DNA from: Pontederia crassipes
Taxonomy: Eukaryota > Streptophyta > Magnoliopsida > Commelinales > Pontederiaceae
Direction: 5' to 3'
Length of the DNA stretch: 64,000 nucleotides
Assembly: GCA_030549335.1 (NCBI GenBank)
Contig: JAUKPH010000017.1
Coordinates: 4,891,001 to 4,955,000, forward strand
Shown: positions 1-13,200 of the stretch, piece after piece
Layout: each line of letters starts with the position of its first letter
Numbering within the stretch: the stretch's first letter is position 1
Notes under the pieces: model-generated
Told to the model about the DNA's origin: nothing
The model's input: the letters and a program-made list of their open reading frames with translations, nothing else
Database searches by the model: none
Made by a program: the position numbers and the translations under genes

Positions 1-185
1 TGTGTTCAACTTAACAACAAAAATTTGATGACTTTCCATATGATTATTTTCCATTATATAATTAATATAATTAGTGACAAAGGTTCTCTTGGTTAGGAGC
101 TTCATATTATAGAATGTTTCAAGTTGTTATTCATGTGTAGATAACACGGATCTCACATGCCCTTGAATTAATTTTTGCTTCAATG

Positions 186-294
186 GAATAGTTCAATATC
201 CCAGGTTGGTTATTCATTCACTATCAGAGACTTAGTTTCTGATTCAAGTGAATAGTTTTATGTCCCAGGTTGGTTATTCATTTACTATCAGAGA
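186..294 (+). repeat. Short direct duplication, about 45 bp, intron of BAG6-like gene
   Basis: Two copies of a 45-bp block (186-230 and 250-294) share CCCAGGTTGGTTATTCATT and ACTATCAGAGA with a few mismatches. They lie just upstream of the first visible exon and look like a local duplication. Confidence 0.7.
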
Positions 295-344
295 ACTTCT
301 AACAATATATATCGGTCCTTGAGTCCTTGACATAAATGATAAAG

Positions 345-3300
345 ATGTTGAAGATGGTCACACATTGCATCTGGTTGTTAGGCAGCCGCAACAATCATCA
401 ACATCAACTTCAATGGGTCAGGTGGGACCTGAAGGTGCGTCTAGTCATCCAGGTTTGTTCGCAGTGTGTTCGTATTTCTTTGGCTGAATTATAGCCTTCT
501 GATATTTGGGATCCAGAAAGTTAAGTCAACATGTAACTCTTTGTTGGCAAATGTTAATGATAATATTTTCCATTTGATGGGCTGTGCATAATTGATAATC
601 ATTATGTGCTTCAATCTTTTTCTTAAGCAGATAAAGTGCTGCTTAATAGTATCTATTGCCGTATTTAACATTGTTGAGTCAAGTGATGATGGATTATAAC
701 ACCTTCTGATCTTTTGCATCTAATTGGAAAATTAATTTCACGTCTCTTTCCTGGCAATGTAATAAGAATATTTGCCCTTTATTATGGTTTGTACATATGT
801 TGATGAGTATCACATGCTTCAATCTTCTATGTCAGCAATTAAAGTGCTGCTTAATAGTATCTTTGCTGTGTTTAGCATTGTTGAATCAAGTGGTCACTGA
901 TGTTAGAAATTAGAATCCTGTGGGATGGTTGCAACTCTCCTCTTAGTCTAAGAAATGTGGGTCCTTGCAAACTCTAATTTTTTTAAAGTCATATGCAAAC
1001 TCATAGTTGGTATAAGGCACTACGTCAAGTAATTCTAATGCAAAGTTCTGTTGACCTTTTAGTATCCACTTAAAGAATCTTAAGATGAAGCTAAGGATTT
1101 AATGTACTAGCAGCAGATAGAATGAAACAACAACAACAACAACAAAGCCTTATCCCACTAGGTGGGGTGGAATATCAGAGTGAAAGTTCCTTAAAAAACG
1201 AATGAAGCAATATCAGAGTATAAGGAGATGAAATTTCTCTTTGGTATTTTTGTCATTTTGCTTTTCCAAACTTTGGTAGGCATGCCCTTAAAATTTAAAG
1301 GTAGGTATGTTCTGGTCTTGTAGATAAAGCTACTATGAAACTCAATGAATTGCTTTTGCTTGATGATCTAAGGACTAAAAATGTTTGGCAGTGATTCAAA
1401 AAAAAAAAAGTTTGGCACTTGTTTTTTAAAGAGGTGATCAACACTTGCTTTGTTTCAAAGAATTGTTCGAGACTCAGAAGCAATAAGCTTATCGATAGGG
1501 TTATCGTTGGTTATATTTGTAGCTACTTCAAATGCAATTTTAAATATGCAACACATGTAAGAGTGAGTTTTATCTAAAACGACTATCAAACTTTGAAAAA
1601 AAGTGATTTATTTGCAGCTGCTAATATTTCTTCAGGTTCAACTCCAAGTCATGGCAGTCAAGGATCTCGTACCATTGTTTTTGAGGCTGTCAATATAGGG
1701 CATGGCGATAATCGCGGCCAGCACCTTGGTCAGGTGGAGTTTTTAACAATGGGGATTGTCTATGTTTTTTTTTTCCCAGTAATTTGGCAACAACAGAAAT
1801 GGAATATTTCCTTCCTTGATACCATATTCTATTTCTAAACAGATTCTCTCTGGTATCTTGAATGCTTTTATGCCAACAAGTACAGGATCCAACACATCAA
1901 GGGTTGATGCCAGGGTAAGTATTGTCTTGAGATGTTATTGATCTAAAGATTATGTTGTTTGGGGATAGATGTTGCTAAATTCTCTGTATATGGTAGGAAT
2001 TGGGTGCAAGAGCATCTGGTGATGTTCCCAGGGGTCAGCTTGACTCACGGCAAGGTCCTTCCCGGTTACAATCTGCAGTTCCGTTGGGGCTTCAACAACC
2101 TACTGTGAGTTCTAATGTGCCAACCTTTGCAGTAATTCAAATTTTGTTTTACTAGTACTAATAGTACGCTATTGATTGTTGGCCCCCATCTGCTACAGTC
2201 TATTTTACAGTGATTATTAACCTATGAATTGCATGGTATGGAATTTAATAGACTTCTGTATTTATGCAGGTTATTCCTGATTCCTTGACCACTATCTACC
2301 AGTATTTGCACTTTATGCAGGACGAATTTGCTATGGAAGGTTCTAGTTCTTTTTATAAAAGGCTCAAGGTTTATAATATTGGTTTCTGGCAATTTGGGAA
2401 TGTTAAATGACATTCAATATTGCAAAGTGCAGATCAAGGTGAAGTGTCAGGACCTAGTCCCATGCATGTTAATCATGAACGGAATCAGCAGCCTTTCTCT
2501 CAGGGTGGGCTGCCCAGTCCAGCATCATTAGTAGAATTGTTGCTTCCTACAAGACAGCTGCTTATGGAACAGGCTTCAGGACACCTATCCGTATGTGATA
2601 TGTTTGCATTTCATTGGATTGACATTTGATTATAAACATAAAATGCCTGAGAAAATCGTTCTCTTTTGGCCTGACATCACATTTAATGCTGTGGCAGGAT
2701 TACGAATGCATTTTATTTGCTTTTCAATTATTCTACTTGTTATCTTTTTGTCATCTTAACAAAAGACATAAAGCTAATGTTGGTGGATGTTCTAAGAATC
2801 TAGCTTAGAAGGCTCACTGTGTAAGATAAGAAGAATATCTTTCTCTCACACAACAAGGAAAAGTTAATATTTCTTTTCAGGAAAAAAAACATGCCTTATG
2901 ATTACACCATCTCTTATCATCCTCTCCTTTAGGAAAAAAGTATGCCTTAAAATTGAAATTATTGGAGCCAATATCTGATAAAAGTTTAGAATAATTGTTA
3001 AGGCATGACTTGCATACCCTCTCGCAAGTTCATCTATGATTGATATTTTTCAGTCAAATTTGAAGTAGAAAGGTTACCGCAGCTTGCAGTAAGCATTTTC
3101 ATGTTTGGTGCCACAATGCTTTATCTGAGTCAGCGTGTCAAATCTAACAACTGATACCATCATTAAATCTTGATACAGCAATTTGCAAGGCGTTTGGAGG
3201 ATCATGTTAATATTACTGATCCAGCAATGCGGGCAAACCTTCAAAATAGTGTGTTGAGGACTGGTGTGCTATTACAAAACTTGGGTTCCTTACTACTTGA

Positions 3301-6300
3301 ATTGGGTAGAACAACCATGACCTTACGTTTGGGTCAAACACCGGTAGGTGTATTAGATGATTAACCTCTTTTCCATCATGTTCATTCAAGACATCCAAAG
3401 GCTAAGAACTTAAATACATTCTTATTAACAGAGTGAAGCTTTAATTAATGCTGGACCAGCAGTTTTCATATCTGGAACTGGGCCTAATCCTGTCATGGTT
3501 CAGGTTATATATCTCCATACTTTTGCTGACCACAGATTTCCTTTTTGTGTATGAATATTAAACTTTTCGTTTGCAGCCTGTTCCTTTTTATCCAGGTCCA
3601 GTCTTTGGTGCATCACGCATGGGAGCTTTGTACCCCAGCTACGGATTGCAAGGTGAACCACTCAGTTCTGGATTTCCAGCAAGCATTGGGATACGTTTTC
3701 GTGCTGGTAATGCACTTTTTATCCATCTACTTTTTCTGAATTTGTTAACCATCAAAGCTGGTCAATGATGAATAATTCAAATCGATAGGCCGTGCTGTTC
3801 CTGTTTCAACCAGTAACCTTGGCGAACAGGATACTTCACAGAATATTCAGGATCAAGCAAATTTAAGTGGAAACTTGCCTAGCGCAAACCACTCTAGTCA
3901 ACCCTTTTCTGGAGTTTCTGGTAATGCATCAATAGCAGGAGAAACTGGAGTCAGGGTAGTCCCTATAACAACAGTGGTTGCTGTACCTGCTGGGGAAAGT
4001 GATCGCCCCCCATCTGATCTTTCTAGCTCATTAGGGTTATTATACCCTTTTCTGGCAAGAGTTCAGCATATTAATAATGACAACTTGAATCACTCCAGTG
4101 GTACTGAAGCATCTAATGAACCAAGTCAGGATGGTCATGACATCATTCAGCAGGCAAATATTCTTTCTTCAATGCAAATCCAGAACACGGAATCTGATAG
4201 CGGTGGTAATAATTCAGTCAATCCTATTCCTCCTCTAGTTTCAGCAGAAAGTTCAAGAAATGAACCAACTCAGTTTCCAGGTTGGTTGGAAATTCATTAT
4301 TTTGGTTATTCTCTTTGATTTTTGTTTGTACCAGATGTAGTTATTTCTTTTTATACCATTTTGGCTTCTTTTTCATGCTGCGGAATCTGATTTTTTATGC
4401 AAGCTAATTTATCAAGTTATTCCGGATGTGAAAGTTCTTACTGCTTAGGTAATGGAACACCTCTCCAATTGTAGCATAGACACAGGAACTTTTGCTCGGT
4501 GAAGAAAACTGCAGATGATCCATTAAAAAAAAAAAAGAAAACTGCAGATGATATTTTCTACACAGGAATGTAGGTTGAACTATGGAATGGAGATGTCTCA
4601 GGATTGAATTCTGGAGATGCCACTGTTGAGGGAATTAAGCCTTTCTGTTTTCCTTATCAAATTAAATTAGTTAGTCTTAGTAACCTTCTTCATATCAGGG
4701 TTTGCACAGGAAAGTATTTTTACTTGGCTAATTCTGGGAATGACATAAGATCATAAATATCTTCTCTCTGCATTTGCTCACTGACTGTACAAATAATTAA
4801 TTATTCTCGTCTTAAACTGAATTAATCTTAGTAGCCTTCTTGATGTCAGGGTTGACACCAGAAAGTATTTTCTACTTGGCTAATACTGGGAATGACAAAG
4901 AATGATCTATATCTTTTCTCTGCATTTGCTCACAAACTTTACAGAATTAATATAGATTAACTAAACAACTTTGTACACCCTATTAACAAACTATTTGGAC
5001 AGTTATTAAACAGTAGCCTTGAAGCGAGCTTACTAGTCATCCTTTCCTCGACCATAAAAGAAGTCGGACTTGTATAACTTGACAAACCGTGTTACTGTGT
5101 GATAATTTTCAAAGTTTACATTGAAACTACAATTTGAGTATTTCTCGGGTAATTCATGGTTTCCACTTTTTCCGGTTTCAGCATCTTTGAGGAACTTTAG
5201 AAGCGGCCTGCAGGAATCAGCAACTAGCACTAATTCAACCAACATTCATGTTCAAACTTCTATAGGGCAGCAGATTGGGCTGCCATCTTTATCGCAGTTG
5301 GAAAATCAAATGGATCAATGGGTAAGAGCACTTTTTGGCAACGAGCAAGCTGGTGTCACTAGTCAAGAGCAATCAGGCCAAGGTGCTGCCACTGATCAAA
5401 ATGGTTCAGCCGGAAACTCCCAAGCTGACCATGTCTCTGAGACACTCCAAGAGGAATCTAGAATTGGTACTGATGGAGTATACTTCTCTAATTTGGTTCG
5501 TCAGCTTATGCCATTCATATCTGAAGCCACAGCCACAAGACAAAATAGTTCATCACATATTCAGAGATCTCCTTCGCAAGTAAGTAGCAAATTATTTTTC
5601 GTTGTCAATTACAACCATTGATGTGTCTTCAACTGGCTAAAGGGTTTTTTTAAAAGAAATAGTTAAAATAAAATAAACACCAACTATTTGTACATGTAGG
5701 CTGAAAGGAGGCGGAACTCGGATGGTGCTAGTAGTTCTCATCATCCACGGGACCCATTTGAGGACCGTAGCCCTAAACGTCGAAAGGTATGTAACTGTTC
5801 ATATTCATAACTTAATGGTATAACCTTTCAACTCGGAATTCAAGGAAACCACTGGGTCTCCTTATCTTGTTTTTTCTTTTGGTGTGAACCAAAATTGTGG
5901 GAAAGTTATACAACCATGGGATGTTTTTTGAGTGTTTTGATAAATAGGTAAACACAGACCTAGGAGCATTGATCTTGATATTTTTGACAGAAGTAAATAG
6001 TCTGTCACTTTATAATCACTTCCTTTAAACTCGTGTCATCAACCAATGAGTTATTACACTTCAAGATGTTTTCTAAATGGCCTACAAGTTCCTGTTAGAT
6101 TCAAGTTTCTATTTTGGTGACAACAAAGAGTTTCGTTTTGTGTTGTCAACCATGAAACATTTTCTATATGTTAAAGTAAATGCTTCCTTGATACTCTTTT
6201 AGTATATGTTACAGCAGATGCTTCTGTTTCTCTATAGCAAATATGAAATATTTGCACTAGTGAATCCTTCCTTTTAAGGATCAGCCTGCTTATGTTATGT

Positions 6301-6365
6301 TTGCGTCCGAGTATTTTTCTTTGTCTGAACTTGAGGTGTGTTTTCTCTTAACGCAGAATGATTGA
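345..6365 (+). CDS. BAG6/Scythe-like ubiquitin-domain protein (5' partial)
   Basis: This is the 3' part of the plant homologue of BAG6, a chaperone-type protein with an N-terminal ubiquitin-like fold. Exons read by eye: about 345-452, 1636-1733, 1843-1914, 1997-2104, 2270-2339, 2433-2590, 3179-3343, 3432-3503, 3577-3706, 3789-4280, 5182-5579, 5700-5786, 6357-6365; all phases close and give about 655 residues. The first visible exon carries the end of the ubiquitin-like domain (VEDGHTLHLVVRQP). The middle exons hold a conserved helical part (LEDHVNITDPAMRANLQNSV, then LGSLLLELGRTTMTLRLGQT) and a Pro/Gly/Ser-rich stretch. The C-terminus is basic (SPKRRKND). The last coding exon is only three codons. 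The start codon and first exons lie left of the window, and the acceptor of the first exon is uncertain (324 or 345). In animals BAG6 triages tail-anchored and misfolded proteins; the role here is inferred from the family. Confidence 0.87.
605..899 (+). repeat. Intronic direct duplication, about 88 bp
   Basis: A block at 605-693 recurs at about 813-899, sharing AAAGTGCTGCTTAATAGTAT and CATTGTTGA.TCAAGTG. The copies are diverged and separated by about 120 bp inside the first visible intron of the BAG6-like gene. Confidence 0.7.
1126..1170 (-). mobile_element. LINE/SINE 3'-end fragment with CAA/TTG tail
   Basis: A (CAA)n run followed by GCCTTATCCCACTAGGTGGG, the same 3' terminus seen in six other copies in this window (21021, 22466, 22642, 23031, 42253, 61662). 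The element reads on the minus strand and is reduced to its last 45 bp. No target duplication is visible. Confidence 0.75.
4661..4945 (+). repeat. Tandem duplication, unit about 151 bp, BAG6-like intron
   Basis: Two adjacent diverged copies (about 4661-4811 and 4812-4945) share TTAGT(A/C)..CCTTCTT, GAAAGTATTTT.TACTTGGCT and CTCTGCATTTGCTCAC. The pair lies in the intron between the exons at 3789-4280 and 5182-5579. Confidence 0.75.
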
Positions 6366-6850
6366 TTTGTTCGAGCAAGATATGGGTTTTCTGACAAGTT
6401 TGAGGAAGTTAAATGGGTAAGCCATTTCATCGTTTGGCTGTTGGTGTTGGCACTTGAGAATCTGTGTCTAACCAGTGATCCTGGTCATGATGATCCAGTG
6501 ATGATTCCCGACACTGCAACGAGGATAGAGAGCAAAGGCGCGTTGGACAAGGAAGGTTAATCGTGGCCTGAGGAGAGATGGGACTCCTCTCTGGTTTTGG
6601 CTTCTTTTCGTCTTTATGGAAGTTCTACCTGGTGCGATGTCTTTTTTTTTCTATTGTGCAATTATGCAATTCTCCCCCAACGTATGCTGTACGTCAAATA
6701 TTTATCGGAAGCACACTATGGAAATGCTTTGGTTCAATATAAAGTGAGCTATTCTTTTGGTGTATCCCTTGTCATTTTCTTGTTCGTTTATCACTCTCTC
6801 TCTCTCTCTCTCTCGCCAACTTACCATCGCTAAAATCAAGTACCTTGTCA
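6366..6850 (+). other. Probable 3' UTR of the BAG6-like gene, with a (CT)n tract
   Basis: Sequence after the stop codon at 6365 is less AT-rich than the intergenic DNA that follows and contains a (CT)n run at 6794-6814. A polyadenylation-like AATATAAAG lies near 6737. The exact end is not defined from sequence. Confidence 0.4.
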
Positions 6851-8689
6851 AAGTTGTTGCTCTGATGAACCGGGAGATGTCTTTCTATATTTCATCCCCC
6901 TACTGTTCCAGTGATTTCACTTTGAACTTTTATTTTTATATTATAAATGGAATGATTCCTCAACTCCTATCTAATTTTGATCCTCCAATTTTTATTTGTA
7001 ATAAAGAAGATGATGCTTTTCACCAATAACAAATGGTGTTTATCCAAAGAACACGTGAGACATCCAAATGATTTCTCATTGAAATGATATTAATTTAGTT
7101 CTAATATATGATAACATAATGTTCTAAAATTAAAGAAAAAAACGAGATAAGGTTTCATTTTCTCGAACGCGTGCGCCTTCTCTTGTGAAGCCCTCCTAAT
7201 TTTTTTATTTATATAATATTATTTACTATTTTAATTTTAATTTATTATATTTTTTATATCAAAATATTATGTGATCATTCGATTTCGATGTCTACGTGTC
7301 ATTCATATTAGCAATGCTATAGATTTATTTATTGACATAAACTTCTGGTGCACTCACTGTTTAAGTATATCTTGAATTTAATTCAATTTTACATATGTAA
7401 GGAGATTTATAACAGTTACTTTTTTATACTCAAGCGCAGAATAAATATTAAATTGAGGTTAATAAGTACGTAGAGTACCACGGTCTGCATTTTGATATAG
7501 AGCGTTTATTTCTTATCATTTGATTATATTAATAATTATAATTTATTATTAAATTGATCATATACTTCATAGAAATAATATATATTTATTTAAATAATTT
7601 GATAATAAAAGTGTATCGTGAAATAAATTATAATCGTCAAATTAGTCATATTCATTAACATGGTTTGATTACGACCCTTGGATAATCTTAATTGTAATTA
7701 TATTTACTATTTAATATATACTTTAAATTAGTATATAATTATTATAATAATTTGATAAGTAAAATTTGTGTTTGTTCTAAATCAAATGTTCTACATATAC
7801 ATTTTTTATATTAAATTAATCAGAATATGAGATTTTAATATGTGACCTGCGTGCATAATTATTAGCATGGTGTTGCTTCTAAAGTATTGGGGTGGCAACT
7901 TAAAATTTGAGAAATTAAGTTGAGATTATGATTATCGTTAAACGACAGTCAAAATATTTTTTTTTTCAAAACACCACTTGTATTAACTTCTTAAATGCCA
8001 AAAGATGTGAACATTTATTTTGGGAGAAAATGGAAAGTCCCGGACCAATCCTAGTTTAGTTTAAAACTATCCTACCTAACTTAATTTATTTAAAACAAAA
8101 TATTTTAAACTAAAATTGTAAATAACTTAAAACTTTTTTTTATGACTTATTATTAAAAAACATTTTATACATCATATATATTTTAAAGAATATATAAATG
8201 ATACATAAATTTTTTTTTTACCGAGCCCAGACCGATCCGAGATAAATTTAAATTTTTTTTATCGAGACTATCGATTTTCAAGGATATTGAGTTTAGACGC
8301 GTACAATATGAATAAACTAATCTGAATAATATTCCGAGAAAAAAAAATAGATTAGGTCAGGAGAGGGCAGCACGAACGGCCCATTCTCTACCCTAAGACG
8401 TGCAAAAAAAAAAAGTTATGTTTTCCTTTTTTATATGAAAATTTCTTTTCAAGTAAAAAGGACATTTTATAATTCCGTTAAAATTAAACATTCATTCAGC
8501 TTGCGGTGGGACAACACAAGCTGTGGAGATAATTTTTATCTAATTTTCTCACATCTCTAAAGCAAAATTCCACTAATCATCATTTTCTAAAAAAAATGTG
8601 TTTTTTTATTACTGGATAACATCACTATCACTTCAAAAAAAATTATCTTGAGGGAAATAAAAATTATGTAATGATTTTGTTATTTTTCT

Positions 8690-8930
8690 TTTTTTTTTTG
8701 GGTAGCCAGCGAGGCTGGCTGAAAGCGATGTCGACGGCTCAACTTGTGAAGTGCTAACGGTTACGAGCAACTAACCGCGGATTGGAAGCTAATCCACCAT
8801 CGAGTCCAACTAATACGGTTAAGTCATCCCGTGTAGCGTACCTGGCAGTGGCAGATGAAACTCACGTTCACAAGACTCGAACTCGAGATAAAAGGAGCCG
8901 CGGCTCACTCCACCCCAACTCTTTTTTATA
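8690..8930 (-). mobile_element. SINE-like retroposon candidate
   Basis: Read on the minus strand, a GC-richer block of about 240 bp begins near 8930. It has a pol III B-box-like GTTCGAGTC about 50 bp in and ends next to an A-rich tail (the plus-strand T run at about 8689-8700). A weak A-box-like TGGAGTGAGCC lies about 30 bp before the B box. This is the layout of a tRNA-derived SINE. No clear target duplication was found and no second copy is in the window, so it could also be part of another repeat. Confidence 0.45.
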
Positions 8931-9189
8931 TTTTCCCTACTTTATTCGTGGTTAAATTATTGTGGAGTAAAAATGACCATTGGGAGAGTTTGATGCATGC
9001 AAAATATAACATATAATTAGTCATATATTTAATCACATTTCGATTCCTTTTCATATAGCATGCACCATTTGTTGGTATTATTACAGAAAAAACAAGAGAA
9101 TTGAGTCAGGAATTCACATAAACAAATCGAAGTTAAAATAGAGCCAGAAAGTAAAAATTAATAGAGGTTGCAAGGCTAAATCGAATATA

Positions 9190-9312
9190 ACGGACCGTTA
9201 TATAACCATAACGGTCGTAATACAAGGGCATGAACAACCCGTTACGGCCCATTAAAAGGCTCCTGATTTTACACTGTAAGGGTCATTAGATTCATGTTAT
9301 GGGCCGTTACAA
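9190..9312. repeat. Cluster of CCGTTA inverted motifs
   Basis: Several direct and inverted copies of (A)ACGG(N)CCGTTA-like motifs occur within about 120 bp, including GTTACGGCCCAT facing ATGGGCCGTTAC. A similar AACGGCCGTTAT palindrome lies at about 25449. The origin is unknown; it may be the decayed ends of a DNA transposon. Confidence 0.4.
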
Positions 9313-10216
9313 AGGTTGTTTTCGAGAATTCTTCCACTTTTTTTGAGAATTTCAAATCCAGATCGAACCTTAGGATTCCGAGATCATTCCAGAGATCATC
9401 TAAAGCAAAAATTCTTATTCTCTCCTTATTGTTTGGATGCTCTTTGTCCATTCTTTTTATGCCTAATTAATTCTGTAATAGAAATTTTATTGTTTACGAG
9501 AAAAGTATGAACTATTTGTTAGATTTGAATTAATATAATTATTTCAGTTTCTTTTGATTATGATTGTTGTGCGTAATGTTTTTTAGAAAATTATTCTATT
9601 TTGAGATAAGACTACAAATCAAATTTGAAGTGGTTAGTTTTAAGATTTAATAATTTTCAGCAAATCGTTCTTTAACTTGAGAGTTGAAGCAATCATAACA
9701 CAAATCTTCAAACTCATTGTTTGTGCGATCTATCAATTTTTACCCAGCGAGGATAATTGTTAGTTTAGGAATTACAACTTAATACATCTTAATATCTGTC
9801 TTAACTGAAGATTAACTCATCATTTATGGTCTTAAATTTTATGGGAATTAAGATAATTTGACTTACTCAACGTAGAGATCATTAATTTAGATAATCATAA
9901 TCCATCTCAAGAACTGAACCTATTTATCATTATTATAATTCAATCTTCATAGTTGTTCATGCTAATTCATCTTTATCTTTGATAATCCATAATCCTTAGG
10001 CTCAACACCAATTTATTTTATTTTTTGTTATTTAATTTTCTGTACATTTATTTTCTATATCTACACAAAATACTTTTCTTCTTCTAGTAGATTATTGCGA
10101 TAGATTATATTTAATTAGTTTATTGTGAGTTCGACACTCTACTTTCTACTTTATTATTTCATACGACTAGTGCACTTGCTAACGGATTTATTTTGCGATA
10201 ACCTTTTACGCATTAG

Positions 10217-13200
10217 GGGGCATCCTGACTTGCCTTTAAAACTTAACCAGTGGTGTAATGTTGTGAGATGGTTCAACAATCCTACACCATTTATCAGGTG
10301 TCCTATCTTCTTTGGCATGCATGTGTTGTTAACTCTTGTGCCACCATTTTCTTTATGATGTTAGAACTTTGAAAGATTTTAGAAGAGTAAATTTATAGTT
10401 TTGGGTGATGTTAACACCACTCTGTGCTTATTGTACAAAGATTCTCTACTTTTCAGGAGCCGGGAATTTCTTTGGCAAGAAGGTCATACAGCTTTTGCAA
10501 CACAAGCTGAAGCAGACCAGGAGGTACAAGGAATTTATAACTGGATAAACATGATTACCCATGTGTTGTACGTGGCACAAAAATGGGATTTTTTGTCTGT
10601 ATAACATGAGCTTAACTTAATTAAAAAAATAGCATAGCTTCACTCAAAGTAAAAGTGAAAACAACATATAAAAAGAATGGAGAGTTGCATCCTGTGTTAG
10701 TGAATCAGTATCTATATGTTTGTTTAAATAATCAATTGGATGCTTCCTTGGGAACAGATGGGAGCTTTCAAATGTATTGTCTAAGGACGATAAATAAAGT
10801 ACCTTAATAAGAGCTTAATTAGTGAATCGGCGTATGCCAATTTTCTAGTTATATGCCAATTTTCTAGCCACTTAGTACATTAATGTTGCACAATATTTTT
10901 TTTGAAATGTCATGTTTCTGGCACCAAAAAGCTGGGATTAACTGCTTAAGCCTAAGGAATATATCAAGATATTTGTCCATGATTAAGTGGCTTCTTCTCT
11001 TCAGGTCCTTGAAATTTTGGAATTATATAGAAGGATATATGAAGAATTTCTAGCAGTTCCTGTTGTTAAAGGAAAGAAGAGTGACCTAGAAAAGTTTGCT
11101 GGGGGTTACTATACTACCACAGTTGAGGTATTCAAATTATATTAGTCTATGTTCATTGCTGCATATGACTTAATTGATGTCTGTGTAATTACAAATTTGT
11201 CAACTTTTCATTTGAGCTAATCTAAATTCCTCAGGCTTTTATTCCAAATACGGGTCGTGGGATACAAGGTGCAACCTCTCATAGTCTTGGCCAGAACTTT
11301 GCAAAGATGTTCTAAAATAAATTTTGAGAATGAAAAAGGTGAAAAGTCTGTGGTCTGGCAAAATTCTTGGGCATATACGACTCGCAAGGTAAATCTTTAT
11401 ACCACAGCTGACAAGACCTGATGTTAGAAAATGTACAATTCAAGATAATTTTTGTGCAATTATTTTATTGATGCACATACAGCTGGTAATAGAAGAATTA
11501 GAAGATAGGACTGTCGAACAATTTTTTTACATGTAGTTTCCTTCTGTCATTTAATAATTATATTTGATGAGCACACAATTAACATAGTTAATCATTTGTT
11601 AGCTCACATCTTAAAATTGCTAAAATTATTTTAAATATTTTATAATGTATTATTATGATATATTTTCATACTTGTGCCCTATTTTTTTTAGAAAACTAAT
11701 ATATTCCATGCCCATACGTGTATTGGGTTCCGGTACTATACCCGTACCCATTCAACATAGGCTTTAGGCTCAATGGAGGATGTCAACTCTCTAATGAAAA
11801 GTTATTTGTTTGTTTAGATAAAATGCAATCACTCCCTTCCTGGCTACTTTAACCCATGACCTACATTCAGGAAATGACTCATCAATTTTTGTTGTAAGTT
11901 CATTGAAAAAGATAAATCTTTCTCTCTCAAAAATAAAAAGAAAAAGAAAAAAAAATCTCTCATTGATTTGGTTATTTTGATGTTACACTAAACAATTGTG
12001 TGGTGGCAGTACATCAACAGTCTCTATTAATTTTTGTTTGTAGATTTTGTAAATTAAGTACGAATAATATTTCTAACTAGTCATCACTGTAAACTGTAGA
12101 ATGCACCAGGTCTTATATGCCACGTGCTTTTTTGCAGATTGGAGTCATGGTGATGGTTCATGGAGATGACAAAGGGCTGGTGCTGCCTCCTAGAGTAGCA
12201 TCAGTCCAAGTTATTGTTGTTCCTGTTCCATATAAAGATGCTGATACAGGTGCAATCTTTAATGCCTGCAAGTCAACCGTTCAGACAATCCGTAAAGCTG
12301 GTTTCAGAGCTGAGGACATGAGAGAGAACTATTCACCAGGTTGGAAGTATTCTCATTGGGAGATGAAAGGTGTTCCCTTGAGAATTGAAATGGGGCCCAA
12401 GGATTTGGCGAATAAGCATGCAAATAATGACCTAAAACATTGGAGTCAGTATAAAAAAAAAACTTGAATATTTAGATACCATGAGCGTGTAGAGGTGACA
12501 TTACTCGTAACACGATATGACTATGGTTGGAAAAGAAATATGGATGGCATATGTATTGCATAAAGCACCCATATTAATGTATAAAGTAACCACTAACCTC
12601 CCATATTAAATTAGACAAGCAACAGGGAAATTCTATGTCGAGTTACATAATAGTATATAAACTGATTGTAGATCATATATATTGCATTTTACCAAATAGG
12701 CCTCTACCAAGATGAATAATACATCTTGAACTAGTCAATAACTCTTTTTGTTCTCAACGATTACAACTTTTCTGTGTATATGGCATATCTGGAAAAGATT
12801 GATTGGAAATCACCTTAGCCAAGTGACATCTTAATTACTATTTTTTGAACAGGTGAGAGTTGTTCGACGTGACAATGGTGCAAAAGTGGATATACCAATA
12901 GACAATTTGGCAGAACAAGTGAAGGAGATGCTCTCCAACATTCAGCAAAATTTATTTAATGTGGCAAAACAGACGAGAGATGCATGTGTAAAGGTGGTTT
13001 ATACATGGGATGAGTTTGTGGCTGCTCTTAGATGATAGAAAACTGATCCTTGCTCCCTGGTGTGTTGAAGAGGTGCACTTATGTTGTAGTTGAACTGAAT
13101 ATATTTTATTTTCCTTTCTGCAGTTATTTAAGCATTATGTTGTCTTAGTTTATTATTTGATCTCTAATAGAATCTTGTCATTTTAAAAACACTGTTTAGA

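Larger units (their letters stand above)
6851..10216. other. Intergenic, AT-rich; no gene seen
   Basis: Long AT-rich stretch between the BAG6-like gene and the prolyl-tRNA synthetase pseudogene. I see no coding signal. It contains a SINE-like insertion at about 8690-8930 and a cluster of CCGTTA-type motifs at 9190-9310, listed separately. Confidence 0.6.
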
